A stretch of DNA of 64,000 nt from Phreatobacter stygius. GTDB lineage: Bacteria > Pseudomonadota > Alphaproteobacteria > Rhizobiales > Phreatobacteraceae. Location: contig NZ_CP039690.1 in the NCBI RefSeq assembly GCF_005144885.1, positions 3,237,001 through 3,301,000 on the forward strand. The letters are read 5' to 3'. The notes below the pieces were generated by a model. That model was not told the origin of the DNA. It did no database searches and worked only from the letters and a program-made list of their open reading frames with translations. Position 1 is the stretch's first letter, and each line of letters begins with the position of its first letter. Position numbers and translations under genes: made by a program. Of the stretch, positions 1 to 10,017 are shown piece after piece.

Positions 1-769
1 GGGCGAGTTTTTCCGCGACAACGGCATGCACGCCGTCATCATCTATGACGATCTGTCGAAACAGGCCGTGTCCTACCGCCAGATGTCGCTGCTGCTGCGC
101 CGCCCGCCGGGCCGCGAAGCCTATCCGGGCGACGTGTTCTATCTCCACTCCCGCCTGCTCGAGCGCGCCGCCAAGATGGGCGACGATGCCGGCAAGGGCT
201 CGCTGACCGCGCTGCCGATCATCGAGACCCAGGCCAATGACGTGTCGGCCTATATCCCGACCAACGTGATCTCGATCACCGACGGCCAGATCTTCCTCGA
301 GACCGACCTGTTCTTCCAGGGCATCCGCCCGGCGGTGAACGTCGGCCTGTCGGTGTCGCGCGTCGGCTCCTCGGCGCAGACCAAGGCGATGAAGAAGGTC
401 GCCGGCAAGATCAAGGGCGAGCTCGCCCAGTACCGCGAAATGGCCGCCTTCGCCCAGTTCGGTTCGGATCTCGATGCGACCACCCAGCGCCTGCTGAACC
501 GCGGGTCGCGCCTGACCGAACTCCTGAAGCAGGGCCAGTATTCGCCGCTGAAGATGGAAGAGCAGGTCTGCGTGATCTGGGCCGGCACCAACGGCTATCT
601 CGACAAGCTGGCGCTCAACCGCGTCAAGGCTTTCGAGGACGGCCTGCTGGCCAAGCTGCACGCCGATGGCGCGATCCTCGAGGCGATCCGCACCTCCAAG
701 GACCTCTCGGACGACACGGCCGCCAAGCTGAAGTCGGTGGTCGAGGGTTTCGCGGCGTCCTTCGTCTGA
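1..769 (+). CDS. atpA: ATP synthase F1 subunit alpha, C-terminal part (5' end outside window)
   Basis: Catalytic-hexamer subunit of the F1Fo ATP synthase, peripheral on the inner membrane. The reading frame is open to the left edge (first full codon at base 2), so only about the last 255 residues are present. The stretch covers the end of the nucleotide-binding domain and the helical C-terminal domain. It has the conserved [16 protein letters not shown] segment, [11 protein letters not shown], and [13 protein letters not shown], which carries the alpha-subunit arginine that reaches into the catalytic site of beta. The gene ends in TGA and is followed after 10 bases by an unusual PH-domain gene rather than directly by atpG. 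The identity is secure. Confidence 0.98.
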   Translation, partial: GEFFRDNGMHAVIIYDDLSKQAVSYRQMSLLLRRPPGREAYPGDVFYLHSRLLERAAKMGDDAGKGSLTALPIIETQANDVSAYIPTNVISITDGQIFLETDLFFQGIRPAVNVGLSVSRVGSSAQTKAMKKVAGKIKGELAQYREMAAFAQFGSDLDATTQRLLNRGSRLTELLKQGQYSPLKMEEQVCVIWAGTNGYLDKLALNRVKAFEDGLLAKLHADGAILEAIRTSKDLSDDTAAKLKSVVEGFAASFV

Positions 770-779
770 CCAGGGGCTC

Positions 780-1232
780 ATGAGCTACATCACCAACAGC
801 TTAGGCCCGGGCGAAACGGTCGTGCATGAAGCCACGATCCACTGGATCGCCTATTTCTGGCCGGGGGTGACGGTGCTCGCGGGCCTCGGCGCCGCCATTC
901 TGCTGCCGCCCTACGGGGCGGTGGTCCTGGCTCTCGGCGCCGTCTGGCTGCTCGGGGCCTGGATCCTGACCCGGTCGACGGAGCTGGCGGTGACGTCGCG
1001 CAAGGTGGTGGCGAAATGGGGGCTTATCGCCCGCTCCACCATCGAACAGCGGCTCGAGAAGGTCGATTCGATTTCGGTCGATCAGACCTTCTGGGGCCGC
1101 ATCCTGAATTTCGGGCACGTGACCATCCACGGCACGGGCATCAACGCCACGCCGATCAAGAGAATTGCTGATCCGCTGACCTTCCGCCGCAAGGTGGAAC
1201 AGGCCATCGAAGCCAGAAGGGACGTCGGCTGA
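780..1232 (+). CDS. PH-domain (bPH2/DUF304-like) membrane protein inside the ATP synthase operon
   Basis: A 150-residue protein of unknown role. Two hydrophobic segments (about residues 24-45 and 47-64) form a probable membrane hairpin. They are followed by a soluble domain with the pattern of bacterial PH domains of the YdbS/DUF304 type: [20 protein letters not shown], then the [12 protein letters not shown] strand and [15 protein letters not shown]. An AGGGG motif precedes the ATG. The stop TGA overlaps the atpG start by one base (TGATG), so translation is probably coupled to atpG and the gene is an integral part of the atp transcript. I know of no PH-domain protein as an ATP synthase subunit. 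A role in enzyme assembly or membrane anchoring is inference from position only. Confidence 0.85.
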   Translation: MSYITNSLGPGETVVHEATIHWIAYFWPGVTVLAGLGAAILLPPYGAVVLALGAVWLLGAWILTRSTELAVTSRKVVAKWGLIARSTIEQRLEKVDSISVDQTFWGRILNFGHVTIHGTGINATPIKRIADPLTFRRKVEQAIEARRDVG

Positions 1233-2104
1233 TGCCGAGCTTGAAGGATCTGAGAAACCGCATCGCTTCGGTCAAGGCGACGCAGAAGATCACCAAGGCC
1301 ATGCAGATGGTGGCCGCGGCGAAGCTGAAGCGTGCGCAGAACGCGGCCGAAGCAGCCCGCCCCTATGCCGAGAAGATGGAAACGGTGCTGGCCAACCTCA
1401 CCGGTTCGGTCGCCGGCGCCGACGCGCCGTTGCTGCTGACCGGCACCGGCAAGTCGGACGTGCATCTGCTGGTGGTCTGCACCGCCGAGCGTGGCCTCTG
1501 TGGTGCCTTCAACTCGTCCATCGTGCGTCTCGCCCGTGAAAAGGCCCTGGCGCTGCAGGCCGAAGGCAAGACCGTCAAGTTCCTTTGCGTCGGACGCAAG
1601 GGCCATGACCTGATCCGCCGCCAGTTCGAGAAGCAGATCGTCGGCTTCATCGAATTCCGCGCCATCAAGCAGCTGTCCTACGCCCAGGCCGAACAGGTCG
1701 GCCGCGAGCTTCTGAAGCTGTTCGAGGCGGGCAAGTTCGATGTCGCGACCCTGTTCTTCTCCAAGTTCAAATCGGTGATCTCGCAGATCCCGACCGCCAG
1801 CCAGCTGATCCCGGCCCAGGTGCCGGGCGGTGACGCCGGCGGCGCCAAGACCCCTTATGAGTTCGAGCCCGGCGAGGGCGAGATCCTGGCCGACCTGCTG
1901 CCGCGCAACATCACGGTGCAGATCTTCAAGGCCATCCTGGAAAACGCCGCGTCCGAGCAGGGTGCCCGCATGTCCTCGATGGACAGCGCCACCCGCAACG
2001 CCGGCGAGATGATCAAGAAGCAGACGCTCAAATATAACCGTGCGCGTCAGGCGATGATCACCAAGGAACTCATTGAAATCATCTCGGGCGCCGAGGCGCT
2101 CTGA
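1232..2104 (+). CDS. atpG: ATP synthase F1 subunit gamma
   Basis: Central rotor shaft of F1, 290 residues, a normal length for alphaproteobacterial gamma. The N-terminal helix [20 protein letters not shown] and the C-terminal helix ending [11 protein letters not shown] are the two coiled-coil strands inserted in the alpha3beta3 ring. The middle contains the Rossmann-like part ([14 protein letters not shown]). The start codon overlaps the stop of the PH-domain gene (TGATG), replacing the usual atpA-atpG junction. atpD follows after 28 bases. Confidence 0.98.
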   Translation: MPSLKDLRNRIASVKATQKITKAMQMVAAAKLKRAQNAAEAARPYAEKMETVLANLTGSVAGADAPLLLTGTGKSDVHLLVVCTAERGLCGAFNSSIVRLAREKALALQAEGKTVKFLCVGRKGHDLIRRQFEKQIVGFIEFRAIKQLSYAQAEQVGRELLKLFEAGKFDVATLFFSKFKSVISQIPTASQLIPAQVPGGDAGGAKTPYEFEPGEGEILADLLPRNITVQIFKAILENAASEQGARMSSMDSATRNAGEMIKKQTLKYNRARQAMITKELIEIISGAEAL

Positions 2105-2117
2105 AGCCCCAAATTAG

Positions 2118-3581
<1,464 letters not shown>

Positions 3582-3604
3582 TCAGGCGATAGGGAACCGC
3601 GTTC

Positions 3605-4018
3605 ATGACGACCTTCACATTCGAACTGGTCAGCCCTGAGCGGCAGCTCTTCTCCGGCGCGGTCGAGCAGGTCGTCGTGCCCGGCTCGGAAGGCGAATTC
3701 GGCGTGCTGGCCAACCACGCGCCCTTCGTCTCGTCGCTGCGTCCGGGCATCCTGACGATCCATGGCGAAGGCCAGCCGAAGCGCCTCTATGTGCGCGGCG
3801 GTTTTGCCGAGGTCGCCGACGGTACCCTGACGGTGCTGGCCGAGACCGCGACCGCGGTCGAGGATCTGCGCGCCGATCAGATCGACGCCGAGATCAAGGA
3901 AGCCCAGGAAGACCTCGCCGACGCCAAGGACGACGCCACCCGCGCCAAGGCGGCCGAGCAGCTCGATCAGCTGAACAGCGTCAAGGCCGTGCTCGCTTCG
4001 GCGAAGTCGACGCACTGA
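3605..4018 (+). CDS. atpC: ATP synthase F1 subunit epsilon
   Basis: Rotor-foot subunit that couples gamma to the c-ring and can inhibit hydrolysis; 137 residues. The N-terminal beta-sandwich (FTFELVSPERQLFSG, GSEGEFGVLANHAPF) is followed by an alanine-rich helical C-terminal domain (about residues 88-137). It is the last gene of the atp operon. A strong hairpin with a T run follows 28 bases after the stop. Confidence 0.98.
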   Translation: MTTFTFELVSPERQLFSGAVEQVVVPGSEGEFGVLANHAPFVSSLRPGILTIHGEGQPKRLYVRGGFAEVADGTLTVLAETATAVEDLRADQIDAEIKEAQEDLADAKDDATRAKAAEQLDQLNSVKAVLASAKSTH

Positions 4019-4045
4019 TCCTTCGCTGATCCAAGCCAATTTGAG

Positions 4046-4075
4046 AAAGGCCGCCCTTGCAGGCGGCCTTTTTTT
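4046..4075 (+). terminator. Intrinsic terminator of the atp operon, shared with the convergent pncA
   Basis: Stem arms AAAGGCCGCC (4046-4055) and GGCGGCCTTT (4062-4071) enclose the loop CTTGCA and run into an eight-T tract. This is a textbook rho-independent terminator for atpC. The gene on the opposite strand ends at 4118, so the same hairpin, with a short A run on its other side, could also serve leftward transcription. Confidence 0.93.
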
Positions 4076-4117
4076 ATGCGCGGTCGTGCCGGTTCAGGCC
4101 TTGGCGCAGATCCGGGT

Positions 4118-4846
4118 TCAAGCCGGCAGGTCGCTCGCCTTGATCCTGGCGACGCCGAGCGCGGTCATGTCGGTCCAGGCCTTGGCGAGCGAACCGTTCA
4201 GGTCGATCGCCCGGCAAGCCTCCTCGACGACGAAAGTCTTCAGGCCGTTCCTGGCGGCATCCTGGGCGGTCCAGCTGACACAGAAGTCCGTGGCGAGCCC
4301 GACCACCACGGCGCGCGTGATGCCCCGTTCCTTCAGGTAGCCGCCAAGCCCGGTGACGGTCTTGCGGTCGGCCTCCTGGAAACCGGAATAGCTGTCGACC
4401 TCCTTGCGATAGCCCTTGCGGACAATGGTCTGGGCATGGGGCAGGTCGAGGTCGTCGTGGAACTCCGCGCCGACCGAGTTCCAGATGCAGTGATCCGGCC
4501 ACAGCACCTGCGGCCCATAGGGCATCTGGATGACCTCGAAGGGCTTCTTGCCGGGGTGGCTGGAAGCGAAGGAGGAATGCCCGGCGGGATGCCAGTCCTG
4601 GGTCAGCACGACATTCTGGAATTTCGGCCCGAGCGCATTGATCACGGCGACGACCTCGTCGCCCTTCTGCACGGCGAGATGGCCGCCCGGGCAGAAATCA
4701 TTCTGGACGTCGACGACGATGAGAACGGTTGAAGCATCGATCACGGGCTTCTCCTGTGCTCTTGCCGGCGGGGCGGCGCCAACGGCAGTCAAAAGCGTCG
4801 CTCCGGCGATGAGGATGCGGCGGTCGATCTCGAATGGCCTGTCCAT
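4118..4846 (-). CDS. pncA: Nicotinamidase/pyrazinamidase with an apparent export signal
   Basis: Hydrolyses nicotinamide to nicotinate for NAD salvage. The isochorismatase-fold catalytic residues are visible: Asp46 in VVDVQNDF, Lys144 in VRKGYRKEVDSYSGF and Cys189 in GLATDFCV, with metal ligands Asp84, His86 and His90 in TQDWHPAGH. The first 30 residues look like a signal peptide (RR pair at 9-10, hydrophobic core, ARA cleavage site before QEK), which is unusual for this normally cytosolic enzyme. A GTG codon at residue 35 (base 4744) has AGGAG six bases upstream and would yield a 208-residue cytosolic form close to the usual family length. Both starts have plausible ribosome-binding sites. 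Confidence 0.9.
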   Translation of the reverse strand: MDRPFEIDRRILIAGATLLTAVGAAPPARAQEKPVIDASTVLIVVDVQNDFCPGGHLAVQKGDEVVAVINALGPKFQNVVLTQDWHPAGHSSFASSHPGKKPFEVIQMPYGPQVLWPDHCIWNSVGAEFHDDLDLPHAQTIVRKGYRKEVDSYSGFQEADRKTVTGLGGYLKERGITRAVVVGLATDFCVSWTAQDAARNGLKTFVVEEACRAIDLNGSLAKAWTDMTALGVARIKASDLPA

Positions 4847-4937
4847 GATGGTCTCCCGGCGTCGCGAGGTGAAGTCCGAGAGGCTAGCCTCTCGGCTGGT
4901 CCACGCGATGCGGAGGAACCCTTAGAAGGTGGCGATT

Positions 4938-5441
4938 TCAGCGCGTGAACGGGTGGAACGTCTGCAGCACGCGCTCGTAGACGCCGCGCTTGAACGGGAT
5001 GATCAGCTCGGGCATGGCGGCCAGGCGCTCCCAGCGCCAGGCCTCGAATTCCGGCTTGTGGCCGCCGCCGGGATGGGCGACGTCGATCTCGCTGTCCGGA
5101 CCGTCGAAGCGGAAAGCAAACCACTTCTGTGTCTGCCCGCGATAGCGGCCGCGCCAGGCCTGGCCGGCGACCACCGGGGGCAGGTCGTAGGCGAACCATT
5201 CCGGTGCCTCGGCGAGCAGGGTCGCCGAGCGGACATTGGTTTCCTCGTAGAGCTCGCGTATGGCCGCCGCCAGCGGCTCCTCGCCGGGATCGATGCCGCC
5301 CTGCGGCATTTGCCAGGAATGGCTGCCATCGACATGTTCGGGCGCCGGCCCTCGGCGCTTGCCGGCAAAGACGAGGCCGTCGCGGTTGATCAGCACCACC
5401 CCGACACAGGGGCGGTAGGGCAGGTCTTCGAAGCGGGCCAT
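4938..5441 (-). CDS. rppH: RNA pyrophosphohydrolase, Nudix family
   Basis: Removes pyrophosphate from 5' triphosphate RNA ends to trigger decay; 167 residues, typical length. The family N-terminus [14 protein letters not shown] is present. The Nudix box runs from Gly48 through Glu54, Arg62-Glu63 and Glu66-Glu67 (RELYEETN). QKWFAFRF and the conserved WRWERL segment follow. It lies 36 bases downstream of the YibQ-like gene and is probably co-transcribed with it, an arrangement frequent in Rhizobiales. Confidence 0.93.
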   Translation of the reverse strand: MARFEDLPYRPCVGVVLINRDGLVFAGKRRGPAPEHVDGSHSWQMPQGGIDPGEEPLAAAIRELYEETNVRSATLLAEAPEWFAYDLPPVVAGQAWRGRYRGQTQKWFAFRFDGPDSEIDVAHPGGGHKPEFEAWRWERLAAMPELIIPFKRGVYERVLQTFHPFTR

Positions 5442-5477
5442 GATGACGTCCGGGGCGGCGAGGGCGTTAGCGAAACA

Positions 5478-6641
5478 TTAACCAGCCGGCGCCCGGCGCG
5501 CCACGCCCGCGGTGACCGGAACCAGCATCAATCCGCGACTTTCCAGGGCGCGTGCCCATTGCGTCACGCGCTCGATGGTCACCGGCAGGGCCGAACCGAT
5601 GCCGAGCGCGAAGCCGCGCTCGCGGGCGCGCGCCTCCAGCCGGGCCAGTTGCGCGTCGAGTTCGGCCGGCGTCGGCACGCGATCGAGATGGACGTCGCCG
5701 CGCAGGCTCGGCTGCTGCAGCGAACCGGCGATCTGCTGCACCAGGCTGCGCGGGCTGGTGCCGTCGTCGACCACCATCAGGCCGCGCCTGGCGGTTTCCC
5801 GCAGGATCGGCGCGAGTGCGTTCTCGGAAGCCGTGAACTTGGCGCCCATGTAATTGACCACACCGGCATACCCCTGGAACCGGCTCATCGCCCAATGCAG
5901 CCGCTCGGTATTGCGTTCGGCCGACAGCGTGGTCAGCAGCGTCTGCGGGCCCGGATCATTGTCGGGAAAGTCGAAGGGTTCCATCGGCACCTGCAGGAAC
6001 ACTTCGTGGCCCTCGGAGCGGGCGCGCATGACGACGCGCTCGAGATCCGCGCCATAGGGCGCAAAGGCCAGCGACACGGCGCCGGGCAATTTGGTGATCG
6101 CTTCGGCGGTGCTGTTCTGGCTGATGCCGAGGCCGCCGATCAGGATCGCGACCCGCGGCAGGCCGGCCTGCTGGCCGTTCGGCACGCGGAAGCTACGGGC
6201 ATAGGCCTCGGAAGGCTTGCGGCCGTCGCTGGCGACCCGTGGCAAGGGTCCCTGCGCGCTGCGTTCGGTCAGGCGCGGATCGAGCCCGGCGGAACGATCG
6301 GACTCCGGGGTCGCCGCGACGCGCACCTCGCGACGGGCCCCCGACATGCCGTCGATGATGTTGATGGTGGTGCCGCCCTCGGCCGCCGCCTCATTCGATG
6401 TGGTATTTGGCGTCGGCCGTGGTTCGACCGGTTCGGCGGCCCGTGGCGCGGGCGCGGCGATGGCCGCGATGGCGCGGGGCTCGCCGCCCAGCGGATTGCG
6501 GATCAGCAATACCGTGCCGGCAATCATGATGATGGCCGCACCGACCAGCCCGGCGGCAATCGGCATCAGCGGCGGCAGGAACCGCCGTCTGGCGTCTGGC
6601 TTGGTCTCGACCCCGAGCGGGGCATTGAGGTCATCGGTCAT
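5478..6641 (-). CDS. Divergent polysaccharide deacetylase family protein (YibQ/DUF610)
   Basis: A 387-residue envelope protein of largely unknown activity. The N-terminus is cytoplasmic, one membrane segment lies near residues 24-46 (LMPIAAGLVGAAIIMIAGTV), a Pro/Ala/Arg-rich linker follows, and a C-terminal NodB-like domain begins near PRVAILIGGLGIS. It includes VFLQVPMEPFDFPDNDPGP and the YMGAKFT segment of the family. I chose the ATG at 6641 (MTDDLNAPLG) over a longer in-frame start at 6716, because the extra 25 residues are Arg/Cys-rich and lie in the promoter region. The gene is usually found beside ctpA and envC, which are missing here. Confidence 0.88.
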   Translation of the reverse strand: MTDDLNAPLGVETKPDARRRFLPPLMPIAAGLVGAAIIMIAGTVLLIRNPLGGEPRAIAAIAAPAPRAAEPVEPRPTPNTTSNEAAAEGGTTINIIDGMSGARREVRVAATPESDRSAGLDPRLTERSAQGPLPRVASDGRKPSEAYARSFRVPNGQQAGLPRVAILIGGLGISQNSTAEAITKLPGAVSLAFAPYGADLERVVMRARSEGHEVFLQVPMEPFDFPDNDPGPQTLLTTLSAERNTERLHWAMSRFQGYAGVVNYMGAKFTASENALAPILRETARRGLMVVDDGTSPRSLVQQIAGSLQQPSLRGDVHLDRVPTPAELDAQLARLEARARERGFALGIGSALPVTIERVTQWARALESRGLMLVPVTAGVARRAPAG

Positions 6642-6808
6642 GGCGCGCCGGTTTGCGGGAAACGGATCGCCGCCACATCTACATCGGGCCGGAACTCTTA
6701 AGCGCCGGTTAACCAAAGCTGTTCAATGCGCGCGTGTCTTGCCCCCGCAACCGACATTTTGCGCGGCGCCGGTGTCGTGTTAGGCAAAACCCCCGGAGGG
6801 CCCTGATC

Positions 6809-8128
6809 TTGCCGACGCAAATCGTACCGTTGCAGACCTCGCCGTCGTTGACGGGTGCCGATGCCATGCCGGGCATCGACCAGGTCATGCTGGCGATCGG
6901 CGCCGAGGCCAAGGCAGCGGCGCGCCGTCTTGCGCTGGCCGCGACCGGGCAGAAGAATACCGCCCTCGATGCCATCGCAAGGGCGATCCGCGCGCAGGCG
7001 GGTCAGATCCTTGCCGCCAATGCCGACGACCTTGCCGATGCCCGGCGCGATGGCCTGGCCGCCTCCTTCGTCGATCGCCTGACGCTCAACCCGACGCGTA
7101 TCGAGGCGATGGCTGCCGGTGTCGAGATCGTCCGCGATCTCGCCGACCCTGTTGGCGCCGTGATGGCCGAATGGGACCGGCCGAACGGCCTTCATTTCGA
7201 GCGCGTACGGGCGCCTCTCGGCGTTATCGGGGTGATCTATGAGAGCCGGCCCAACGTCACGGTCGATGCCGGTGCGCTCTGCCTGAAGGCGGGCAACGCG
7301 GTGATCCTGCGTGGCGGCTCCGACAGTTTCCGTTCGTCGCGGGCGATCCATGCCGCGATCGTCGCCGGCCTCGAGGCCGCCGGCCTGCCGGCCGCCGCCG
7401 TCTCGCTGGTGCCGACCCGCGATCGTTCGGCGGTCGGCCTGATGCTGCAGGGGCTCGGCGGCACCGTCGACGTCATCGTGCCGCGCGGCGGCAGGAGCCT
7501 GGTCGCTCGTGTCCAGGCCGAAGCCCGGGTGCCGGTCTTCGCCCATCTCGACGGCAATTGCCATGTCTATGTCCATGCCGGCGCCGACCTTGCCATGGCC
7601 GAAGCCATCCTGGTCAATGCCAAGATGCGCCGCACCGGCGTCTGCGGTGCCGCCGAGACGCTGCTGGTCGATCGATCCGTGACCGGCAGCCATCTGAAGC
7701 CGCTGGTCTCGGCCCTGCTCGACGCCGGCTGCGCGGTGCGCGGCGACAGCCTGACCGGCCTGGCCGATCCGCGTGTCACCGCCGCCACGGACGAGGACTG
7801 GGGCACCGAATTCCTCGACGCGATCATTGCGGTCAAGGTGGTCGACGGGCTCGATGACGCCATTGCCCATATCGAGCGTTACGGCTCACACCATACCGAT
7901 GCCATCATCACCGCCGATGCGGCGGCGGCCGAGCGTTTCCTCGCCGAGGTCGACAGCGCCATCGTGCTGCACAATGCCTCGACTCAGTTCGCCGATGGCG
8001 GCGAGTTTGGCTTCGGCGCCGAGATCGGCATCGCCACCGGCAAGATGCATGCCCGTGGCCCGGTCGGCGTCGAACAGCTCACCTCGTTCAAATATCGCGT
8101 GCGCGGCACGGGACAGCTGCGTCCGTGA
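6809..8128 (+). CDS. proA: Glutamate-5-semialdehyde dehydrogenase (gamma-glutamyl phosphate reductase)
   Basis: Second step of proline synthesis: NADPH-dependent reduction of gamma-glutamyl phosphate. The catalytic cysteine lies in [13 protein letters not shown], and the NAD(P)-binding [13 protein letters not shown] and [10 protein letters not shown] segments are intact. The start is uncertain. TTG at 6809 has a strong GGAGG nine bases upstream (6795-6799) and gives 439 residues. ATG at 6866 gives 420 residues, close to the usual family length, but has no clear ribosome-binding site. I report the TTG. The gene overlaps nadD by four bases. proB is not adjacent. Confidence 0.93.
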   Translation: MPTQIVPLQTSPSLTGADAMPGIDQVMLAIGAEAKAAARRLALAATGQKNTALDAIARAIRAQAGQILAANADDLADARRDGLAASFVDRLTLNPTRIEAMAAGVEIVRDLADPVGAVMAEWDRPNGLHFERVRAPLGVIGVIYESRPNVTVDAGALCLKAGNAVILRGGSDSFRSSRAIHAAIVAGLEAAGLPAAAVSLVPTRDRSAVGLMLQGLGGTVDVIVPRGGRSLVARVQAEARVPVFAHLDGNCHVYVHAGADLAMAEAILVNAKMRRTGVCGAAETLLVDRSVTGSHLKPLVSALLDAGCAVRGDSLTGLADPRVTAATDEDWGTEFLDAIIAVKVVDGLDDAIAHIERYGSHHTDAIITADAAAAERFLAEVDSAIVLHNASTQFADGGEFGFGAEIGIATGKMHARGPVGVEQLTSFKYRVRGTGQLRP

Positions 8129-8775
8129 GGCCACTTGGCGCCCGTATCGCGCCGCGCTTGCGGCGGGGCGGCGCGCGCCTCGTCCTGCCGCCTCATGCGG
8201 CGGGCATGCGCATTGGCCTGTTCGGCGGCTCGTTCAATCCGCCGCATGACGCCCATCGGCTGGTCGCGCTGACGGCGCTGAAGCGCCTCGGGCTGGATGC
8301 GGTCTGGTGGCTGGTCACGCCGGGCAATCCGCTCAAGGCCCAGGGCGGCCTTGCGCCGCTTGCCGAGCGCATGACCGCGGCGCGGCGGCTTGCCGCCCAT
8401 CCGGCGATCCATGTCACCGATATCGAGGCCGGGCTCGGTACCCGCTTCACCTTCGATACGATCGCGGCGCTGAGAGCTCGCTGCCCGGGAGTCCGTTTCG
8501 TCTGGATCATGGGCGCCGACAATCTCGCCCAGTTTCACCGCTGGCAGAACTGGCGCGGCATTGCGAGCCTTCTGCCGATCGCCGTCGTAGACCGGCCGGG
8601 CACCGGCCTGCGCGCCGCCGCCGGCGTTGCCGCCACGGCGCTCGCCCGCTACCGAATGAACGAGACCGACGGCCTGCTCCTGCCTTTCGCCCGGCCGCCA
8701 GCCTGGATCTTCCTGCACGGACTGAAGTCGCCGCTGTCGTCGACGGCCATCCGCGCGCTGAACGGCAATCATTAA
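8125..8775 (+). CDS. nadD: Nicotinate-nucleotide adenylyltransferase
   Basis: Adenylates nicotinate mononucleotide in NAD synthesis. [14 protein letters not shown] is the nucleotidyltransferase active-site motif and SSTAIRAL near the C-terminus is the second family motif. The GTG at 8125 overlaps the proA stop (GTGA) and gives 216 residues. An ATG at 8206 begins exactly at MRIGLFGG. The [11 protein letters not shown] stretch between them resembles the N-terminus of alphaproteobacterial NadD, so the longer form is preferred. rsfS, a common downstream neighbour, is absent. Confidence 0.93.
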   Translation: MRPLGARIAPRLRRGGARLVLPPHAAGMRIGLFGGSFNPPHDAHRLVALTALKRLGLDAVWWLVTPGNPLKAQGGLAPLAERMTAARRLAAHPAIHVTDIEAGLGTRFTFDTIAALRARCPGVRFVWIMGADNLAQFHRWQNWRGIASLLPIAVVDRPGTGLRAAAGVAATALARYRMNETDGLLLPFARPPAWIFLHGLKSPLSSTAIRALNGNH

Positions 8776-8787
8776 AATTAGAACTAT

Positions 8788-8799
8788 CCGTTTAAACGG
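8788..8799. promoter_or_regulatory. Palindrome upstream of the response-regulator gene
   Basis: CCGTTTAAACGG is a perfect 12-base palindrome within an AT-richer patch, between the nadD stop and the next gene and about 60 bases before its start. It could be a transcription-factor site. No other copy was noticed in the window, so the assignment is tentative. Confidence 0.3.
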
Positions 8800-8857
8800 C
8801 GTTCAAAGCTGCCCGCCTATGGTGCGTCCACTGAGTGCAAGCGTTGGGGCAGACAGG

Positions 8858-9382
8858 ATGAACGGTCTGATGTCAAAGAAGGTCGAACAGCTCTTGTCGA
8901 GCGTCGATGTTCTGGTGGTCGATGACAACCAGTTCATGCGCAAGGTCGTGCGCAACATCCTCAACAATATCGGCATCAAGACCGTCCACGAGGCGGCAGA
9001 TGGTCTGGCGGGTCTCGAATATATCCGCCTGCATGCACCTGATATCGTCATTCTCGACTGGGAAATGCCGATGCTGAACGGCGCCGAGATGCTGCGCATC
9101 GTGCGCAACCCGGCAACTTTCCCGATGCCCGACGTGCCGATCATCATGCTGACCTCGCATCTCGAGCGCTGGCGCGTGGTGGAAGCCAACCGGCTCGGCG
9201 TGCACGAGTTCGTCGCCAAGCCGATCTCCGGCAAGGCGCTGCTCGAGCGCATCGTCTCGATCATCGCCCGGCCTCGGCCGATGGTTCATCTGGACGGCTA
9301 TTACGGCCCGGAGCCGCGCAAGCTGGTGATCGAGCCGCGGCTGCGCGCGCGCAAGGTTCCGGAAGCCGCCAACATCGCCTGA
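8858..9382 (+). CDS. Single-domain response regulator (CheY-like receiver)
   Basis: A 174-residue receiver protein without an output DNA-binding domain. The acidic pair Asp22-Asp23 (VVDDNQFMRK), phosphoacceptor Asp67 (IVILDWEMP), the switch Thr in IIMLTSH and the conserved Lys in FVAKPIS are all present, so it should be phosphorylatable. A C-terminal tail has the YYGPEPRK motif seen in related alphaproteobacterial receivers. No histidine kinase is nearby, so its partner is unknown. ATG at 8870 is an alternative start; the upstream in-frame codon at 8819 is unlikely. Confidence 0.9.
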   Translation: MNGLMSKKVEQLLSSVDVLVVDDNQFMRKVVRNILNNIGIKTVHEAADGLAGLEYIRLHAPDIVILDWEMPMLNGAEMLRIVRNPATFPMPDVPIIMLTSHLERWRVVEANRLGVHEFVAKPISGKALLERIVSIIARPRPMVHLDGYYGPEPRKLVIEPRLRARKVPEAANIA

Positions 9383-9498
9383 TCAGGCGCGCGATCTTGA
9401 CGATCGCTGCGCACGGCGCGCATGCACGGGCTTAGGCTTTGCGCGGGGCCCGGAACATGCTTTCCTTGGACTTTATAGCTGTTCTAAGGAATGCCGCC

Positions 9499-10017
9499 AT
9501 GGCCGACGCCCCATCCGCCGCTACCAAGCCTGCCGCCCATCCCCAGGGCCTCTCGATGATCGAGAAGCGCCGGATCGAGGCGGAAATCCTCAAGCATGTC
9601 TATGATGAGCTGAAGGCGAGCCAGGGCATCGAGGTGGCCAAGCGCACCATTGGCGAGGCGGTGCGCCGCTCGGCGGTGGAACAGGCCGGGCGTTTCGCCG
9701 CCCAGTCGCCCGAGGGCACGTCGCTCCAGGCCTTCATCGACATGCAGTCGTTGTGGACCCAAGGCGGCGCGCTGGAGGTCGAGGTGGTCGGGCAGACGTC
9801 CGACACCTATGCGTTCAATGTCACCCGCTGCCGCTACTCGGAAATGTACAAGGACATGGGCCTTGGCGAGATCGGCCACCTCTTGTCATGCCAGCGCGAC
9901 GGCACCTTCTGCGAAGGCTATGACAAGAAGCTGAAGCTGGACCGGACACAAACCATCATGCAGGGCGCCAGCCACTGCGATTTCCGCTTCCGCTACGAGA
10001 CCGGCAAGTCGGGCTGA
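9499..10017 (+). CDS. L-2-amino-thiazoline-4-carboxylic acid hydrolase family protein
   Basis: 172 residues. The C-terminal half carries the family signature YKDMGLGEIGHLLSCQRD followed by RTQTIMQGASHCDFRFRY, recognised from the ATC-hydrolase family, named for an enzyme that opens the thiazoline ring on the way to cysteine. Most members are uncharacterised, so the substrate is open. I chose the ATG of MADAPSAATK; an upstream ATG at 9439 would add 20 non-conserved residues. The stop codon abuts the stop of the convergent DUF1993 gene, the two forming TGATCA. Confidence 0.8.
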   Translation: MADAPSAATKPAAHPQGLSMIEKRRIEAEILKHVYDELKASQGIEVAKRTIGEAVRRSAVEQAGRFAAQSPEGTSLQAFIDMQSLWTQGGALEVEVVGQTSDTYAFNVTRCRYSEMYKDMGLGEIGHLLSCQRDGTFCEGYDKKLKLDRTQTIMQGASHCDFRFRYETGKSG

